From Oceaniovalibus guishaninsula JLT2003 (GTDB lineage Bacteria > Pseudomonadota > Alphaproteobacteria > Rhodobacterales > Rhodobacteraceae): a DNA stretch of 55,988 nucleotides. Positions 53,057 to 55,988 of the stretch are shown here, one piece after another. The stretch covers positions 1 to 55,988 of the forward strand of contig NZ_AMGO01000062.1 in the NCBI RefSeq assembly GCF_000299575.1. Reading direction: 5' to 3'. How positions within the stretch are numbered: the first letter of the stretch is position 1; every line of letters starts with the position of its first letter. The position numbers and the translations under genes were made by a program. The notes under the pieces are model-generated. The model searched no databases and was not told the origin of the DNA. It saw only the letters and a program-made list of their open reading frames with translations.

Positions 53057-53835
53057 CGCGACGGGCGATCGTGACGGGCGCAGGCGCGCGGCTGGGCCGT
53101 GCGATGGCGCTGCATCTGGGGCAGAACGGCTGGGACGTGGCGGTTCACTACAACAGCGCGTCGGACGGGGCCGGAGAGGTCGTCCGCGATCTGCGCGGCA
53201 TGCACCGGACCGCCGTGGCGCTGGGGGCCGACCTGCTGGACGACGATGCCACGGCATCGCTGATCCCCCGCGCCACGGAAGCGCTGGGCGGGCCGCTCAC
53301 GCTGCTGGTCAACAACGCCTCGATCTTCGAGCATGACACCCTCGCCTCCGCCACGGTCGCGGGGTGGGACCGGCATATCGGATCGAACCTCAAGGCGCCC
53401 TTCTTCCTGACGCAGGCATTTGCCGCCCAGGCGCCCGAACCCTCGACGGACGAAAACGACGAGCCCGTTGCCAACGCGCTGGCCGTCAACATGCTGGACC
53501 AGCGCGTGCGCAAGCTGACGCCGGACTTCGCGACCTACACGCTGGCCAAGATGGGCCTCTGGGCACTGACGCGCACGGCGGCGCAGGCGCTGGCCCCGGC
53601 CGTCCGGGTCAACGCCATCGGCCCCGGTCCGACCCTGCGCGGCACCCGCCAGACCGAGGATCATTTCGCCCGCCAGCGCGCCGCCACGATCCTCGAGCGG
53701 GGCGCGGACCCTGCCGCGATCTGCGGCGCGCTCGATTATTTCCTTGGCGCGCGATCCGTCACCGGCCAACTGCTTTGCGTCGATGGCGGCCAGCATCTCG
53801 CCTGGCAGACCCCCGACATTCTGGGCGTCGAATAG
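53053..53835 (+). CDS. SDR oxidoreductase of the pteridine reductase (PTR1/FolM) type
   Basis: This 260-residue short-chain dehydrogenase has cofactor motif TGAGARLG at 8-15, NNAS at 87-90 and the Y162xxxK166 pair in TYTLAKMG. The usual catalytic Ser is replaced by D149, 13 residues before the Tyr. This D-13-Y-4-K spacing matches what I recall for pteridine reductase PTR1, and GARLG rather than GxGxG also fits that group. Probable role is NADPH-dependent reduction of dihydrobiopterin, dihydromonapterin or folate. It overlaps the exchanger gene by ATGA. Confidence 0.85.
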   Translation: MTRRAIVTGAGARLGRAMALHLGQNGWDVAVHYNSASDGAGEVVRDLRGMHRTAVALGADLLDDDATASLIPRATEALGGPLTLLVNNASIFEHDTLASATVAGWDRHIGSNLKAPFFLTQAFAAQAPEPSTDENDEPVANALAVNMLDQRVRKLTPDFATYTLAKMGLWALTRTAAQALAPAVRVNAIGPGPTLRGTRQTEDHFARQRAATILERGADPAAICGALDYFLGARSVTGQLLCVDGGQHLAWQTPDILGVE

Positions 53836-54108
53836 CCCCCTAGCGAGGGTGCGACAAAAAGTTATCCGCCGCGCCTGTCCGCCGTCCCATATCGTACCCG
53901 GTTTCCGCAACTTTTCGGGATACGAGCGTCCGACAATAAAATGTCGTTTCGTTCCAATAGTTTGGAGATATGCACAAAAAAGCGGCAAACCGATGAAGTC
54001 CGCGCGCCGACACGATAAATCTGCGTTGACCCTGACTGCCCCACAGACTTGTCCACAGTTTCGGGGGATGTCTTACACCTTGAACCCGGCCGGGTAGAGT
54101 TGCAGCCG
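53836..54108. other. AT-richer 273-bp intergenic region before uvrC
   Basis: No convincing gene here. The middle part (53925-54020) is distinctly less GC-rich than its surroundings. Two DnaA-box-like words are present: GTTATCCGC at 53861-53869 and TTGTCCACA at 54049-54057. CCACAG occurs twice 12 bases apart (54041-54046 and 54053-54058). TTGACC at 54026-54031 may be the -35 of the uvrC promoter. Two tiny frames (53970 and 53993) lack support. Confidence 0.5.
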
Positions 54109-55988
54109 ATGACGGAATCAGATCCGACGACCCAGTCCCAGGACCGCCCCCGCGGTCACGCCTGCGTGCAATCCTATCTGCGCAGTCTCGACAGCTCTCC
54201 GGGCGTCTACCGGATGCTGGACGAACAGGGGGCCGTTCTTTACGTCGGCAAGGCCCGCAACCTGCGCGCGCGGGTGTCGAACTATGCCCGGCCTTCGGGG
54301 CACAGCCCCCGCATCGCCCGCATGATCCGCGAAACCGCGTCGATGATGTTCCTGACGACGCGGACGGAGACCGAGGCGCTGTTGCTCGAACAGAACCTCA
54401 TCAAGCAGCTCAAGCCCCGCTACAACGTGCTGCTGCGCGACGACAAGTCGTTCCCGAATATCCTCGTGACCGGCGACCATGCCTTTCCGCAGATCAAGAA
54501 GCATCGCGGCGCCAAGACCGAGAAGGGCGATTATTACGGCCCCTTCGCCAGTGCGGGGGCGGTCAACCGGACGCTGACGCAGTTGCAGCGCGTGTTCCTG
54601 CTGCGCAACTGCACCGATGCGATGTTCGAATCCCGTACCCGGCCCTGCCTGCTTTACCAGATCAAGCGGTGCAGCGCCCCTTGCGTCGGCAAGATCGGCG
54701 AAGGCGATTATCGCGCGCTGGTCAAGGATGCCGAAAACTTCCTCCAGGGCCGCACCACCAAGGTGCAGGCCCAGCTTGCCCGCGAGATGGAGCAGGCCAG
54801 CGCCGCGATGGAGTTCGAGCGCGCCGCCGCCCTGCGCGACCGGATCCGCGCCCTGACCCAGGTGCAGGGCAGCCAAGGCATCAACCCCGAAGGCGTGTCC
54901 GAAGCCGACGTGATCGCGCTGCATATGGAGGGCGGGCAAGCCTGCGTGCAGGTGTTCTTCATCCGCGCCAACCAGAACTGGGGCAACCGCGATTATTATC
55001 CGCGCACCGGCAGCGGCGCCGACGCGGCCGAGGTGATGGCCGGTTTCATCGGCCAGTTCTACGACACCCGCGAACCGCCGCGCATGCTGCTGCTGTCCGA
55101 CGAGATCGAGGATTGCGACCTGATGCAGGACGCGCTGTCGGAAAAGGCGGGGCGGCGCGTCCAGATCCTTGTGCCCCAGCGGGGCGAAAAGAAGGATCTC
55201 GTGGCCGGTGCCCTGCGCAACGCCCGCGAAAGCCTGGCGCGCAGGATGAGCGAATCCGCGACCCAGACCCGTCTGCTGGCCGGACTGGCCGAAGCCTTCG
55301 ATCTGGACGCGCCGCCGCAGCGGATCGAGGTTTACGACAACAGCCACATCCAGGGCACGAATGCCGTGGGCGGCATGATCGTGGCGGGGCCCGAGGGGCT
55401 GATGAAGAACCAGTATCGCAAGTTCAACATCAAGGGCACCGACCTGACGCCCGGCGACGATTTCGGCATGATGAAAGAGGTTCTGACCCGCCGCTTCAAG
55501 CGCTTGCTGAAGGAAGATCCCGACCGGCAGGAAGGCCATTGGCCCGATTTGCTGCTGATCGACGGCGGCGCGGGACAGGTCAGCGCGGTGGCGTCGATCA
55601 TGCGCGATCTGGGGGTCGATGACATCGCCATGATCGGCGTCGCCAAGGGCATCGACCGCGACGCCGGCAAGGAGGAGTTTCACCGCACGGGCAAGCCTGT
55701 CATGGCGCTGCGGCACAACGATCCGGTGCTCTATTTCGTCCAGCGCCTGCGGGACGAGGCGCATCGCTTCGCCATCGGCGCCCACCGCGCCAAACGGTCC
55801 AAGGCCGTGGGTGCAACGCCGCTGGACGATGTGCCGGGCATCGGCGCCGCCCGCAAACGCGCCCTCTTGCAGCATTTCGGCAGCGCCAAGGCCGTCTCGC
55901 GCGCCGATCTGGCCGATCTGAAAGCCGTCGAAGGCATCTCGGCCAGCATGGCACAAAAGATCTACGACTACTTCAACGAACGGGGGTG
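54109..55988 (+). CDS. uvrC: UvrABC nucleotide excision repair subunit C (UvrC), last base(s) off the edge
   Basis: UvrC makes the two incisions around DNA lesions marked by UvrAB. The 626 residues seen start ATG at 54109. A GIY-YIG nuclease domain follows at about 27-105 ([25 protein letters not shown]), then the UVR motif near 225-250 ([20 protein letters not shown]), the C-terminal endonuclease ([18 protein letters not shown]), and helix-hairpin-helix at the end ([19 protein letters not shown]). The window ends in TG, in frame after the expected C-terminal YFNERG, so the next base probably completes TGA. The gene is otherwise intact. Confidence 0.96.
   Translation, partial: MTESDPTTQSQDRPRGHACVQSYLRSLDSSPGVYRMLDEQGAVLYVGKARNLRARVSNYARPSGHSPRIARMIRETASMMFLTTRTETEALLLEQNLIKQLKPRYNVLLRDDKSFPNILVTGDHAFPQIKKHRGAKTEKGDYYGPFASAGAVNRTLTQLQRVFLLRNCTDAMFESRTRPCLLYQIKRCSAPCVGKIGEGDYRALVKDAENFLQGRTTKVQAQLAREMEQASAAMEFERAAALRDRIRALTQVQGSQGINPEGVSEADVIALHMEGGQACVQVFFIRANQNWGNRDYYPRTGSGADAAEVMAGFIGQFYDTREPPRMLLLSDEIEDCDLMQDALSEKAGRRVQILVPQRGEKKDLVAGALRNARESLARRMSESATQTRLLAGLAEAFDLDAPPQRIEVYDNSHIQGTNAVGGMIVAGPEGLMKNQYRKFNIKGTDLTPGDDFGMMKEVLTRRFKRLLKEDPDRQEGHWPDLLLIDGGAGQVSAVASIMRDLGVDDIAMIGVAKGIDRDAGKEEFHRTGKPVMALRHNDPVLYFVQRLRDEAHRFAIGAHRAKRSKAVGATPLDDVPGIGAARKRALLQHFGSAKAVSRADLADLKAVEGISASMAQKIYDYFNERG

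Noticed and set aside
53970-54097. Two overlapping tiny frames (8 and 34 codons) before uvrC
   Set aside because: There is no convincing ribosome binding site or sequence character. The second contains the candidate uvrC promoter and repeat words.
54118-55956. 612-codon open frame on the minus strand opposite uvrC
   Set aside because: It is the complement of an intact UvrC with clear domains. Long antisense frames are expected in GC-rich codon-biased DNA, and its translation is low-complexity His/Gln/Arg-rich sequence.

Overview
This GC-rich window looks like the chromosome of an alphaproteobacterium of the Rhodobacteraceae/Paracoccaceae, close to Paracoccus or Rhodobacter. The main reason is the block hemN - fnrL - ccoNOQP - ccoGHIS. 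In it the Fnr cysteines fall at 14, 17, 25 and 113, the spacing I recall for Paracoccus FnrP. The rnd-lptCAB-hpf-ptsN block and the abundance of TRAP transporters fit the same group. No insertion sequences or rRNA genes were seen. The only tRNA gene found is tRNA-Pro(CGG).

Layout. (1) 1-7890: a complete type I-C CRISPR-Cas locus on the minus strand (cas3, cas5, cas8c, cas7, cas4, cas1, cas2, leader, array). The array runs off the left edge, and the locus sits on the 3' side of tRNA-Pro. (2) 8017-9112: the tRNA, 11 bases behind an EamA-family permease gene. (3) 9255-12823: a TRAP transporter operon (P, Q, M) interrupted by an unrecognised 147-codon gene of visibly lower GC. (4) 12841-16416: a 3'(2'),5'-bisphosphate nucleotidase (cysQ), kdsB, galU and galE, which supply sulfur-nucleotide recycling and sugar nucleotides for the cell surface. 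(5) 16433-20187, minus: rnd, lptC, lptA, lptB, hpf, ptsN, for LPS export and stationary-phase control.

(6) 20248-30376: the low-oxygen respiration block. HemN (oxygen-independent haem synthesis) and FnrL are divergent around one perfect FNR box. Two more FNR boxes precede the cbb3 oxidase operon ccoNOQP and its assembly operon ccoGHIS. (7) 30373-39520, minus: a GH13 trehalose-synthase-like enzyme, glgE, a treS-maltokinase fusion and glgB, which together form the trehalose-to-alpha-glucan (GlgE) pathway. The ccoS and glgB stop codons share a CTAG tetranucleotide.

(8) 39597-47537: two complete TRAP transporters in tandem (Q-M-P then P-Q-M), followed by an amidase and a 50-residue membrane protein. 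(9) 47544-51083: a copper module, with a MerR-type promoter, copA, cueR and a glutaredoxin-MauE-like fusion. (10) 51142-53835: an S49 peptidase, a 54-residue membrane zinc-ribbon protein, a Na/Ca exchanger and a pteridine-reductase-like SDR, tightly packed. (11) 54109 to the end: uvrC, complete except perhaps for the last base of its stop codon.

Most genes are ordinary for the group. The parts that most deserve a second look are the orphan gene inside the first TRAP operon, the stem-loops directly behind all three TRAP binding-protein genes, the Grx-MauE fusion in the copper module, and the CRISPR locus abutting a tRNA. No wholly new multi-gene system was recognised with confidence.
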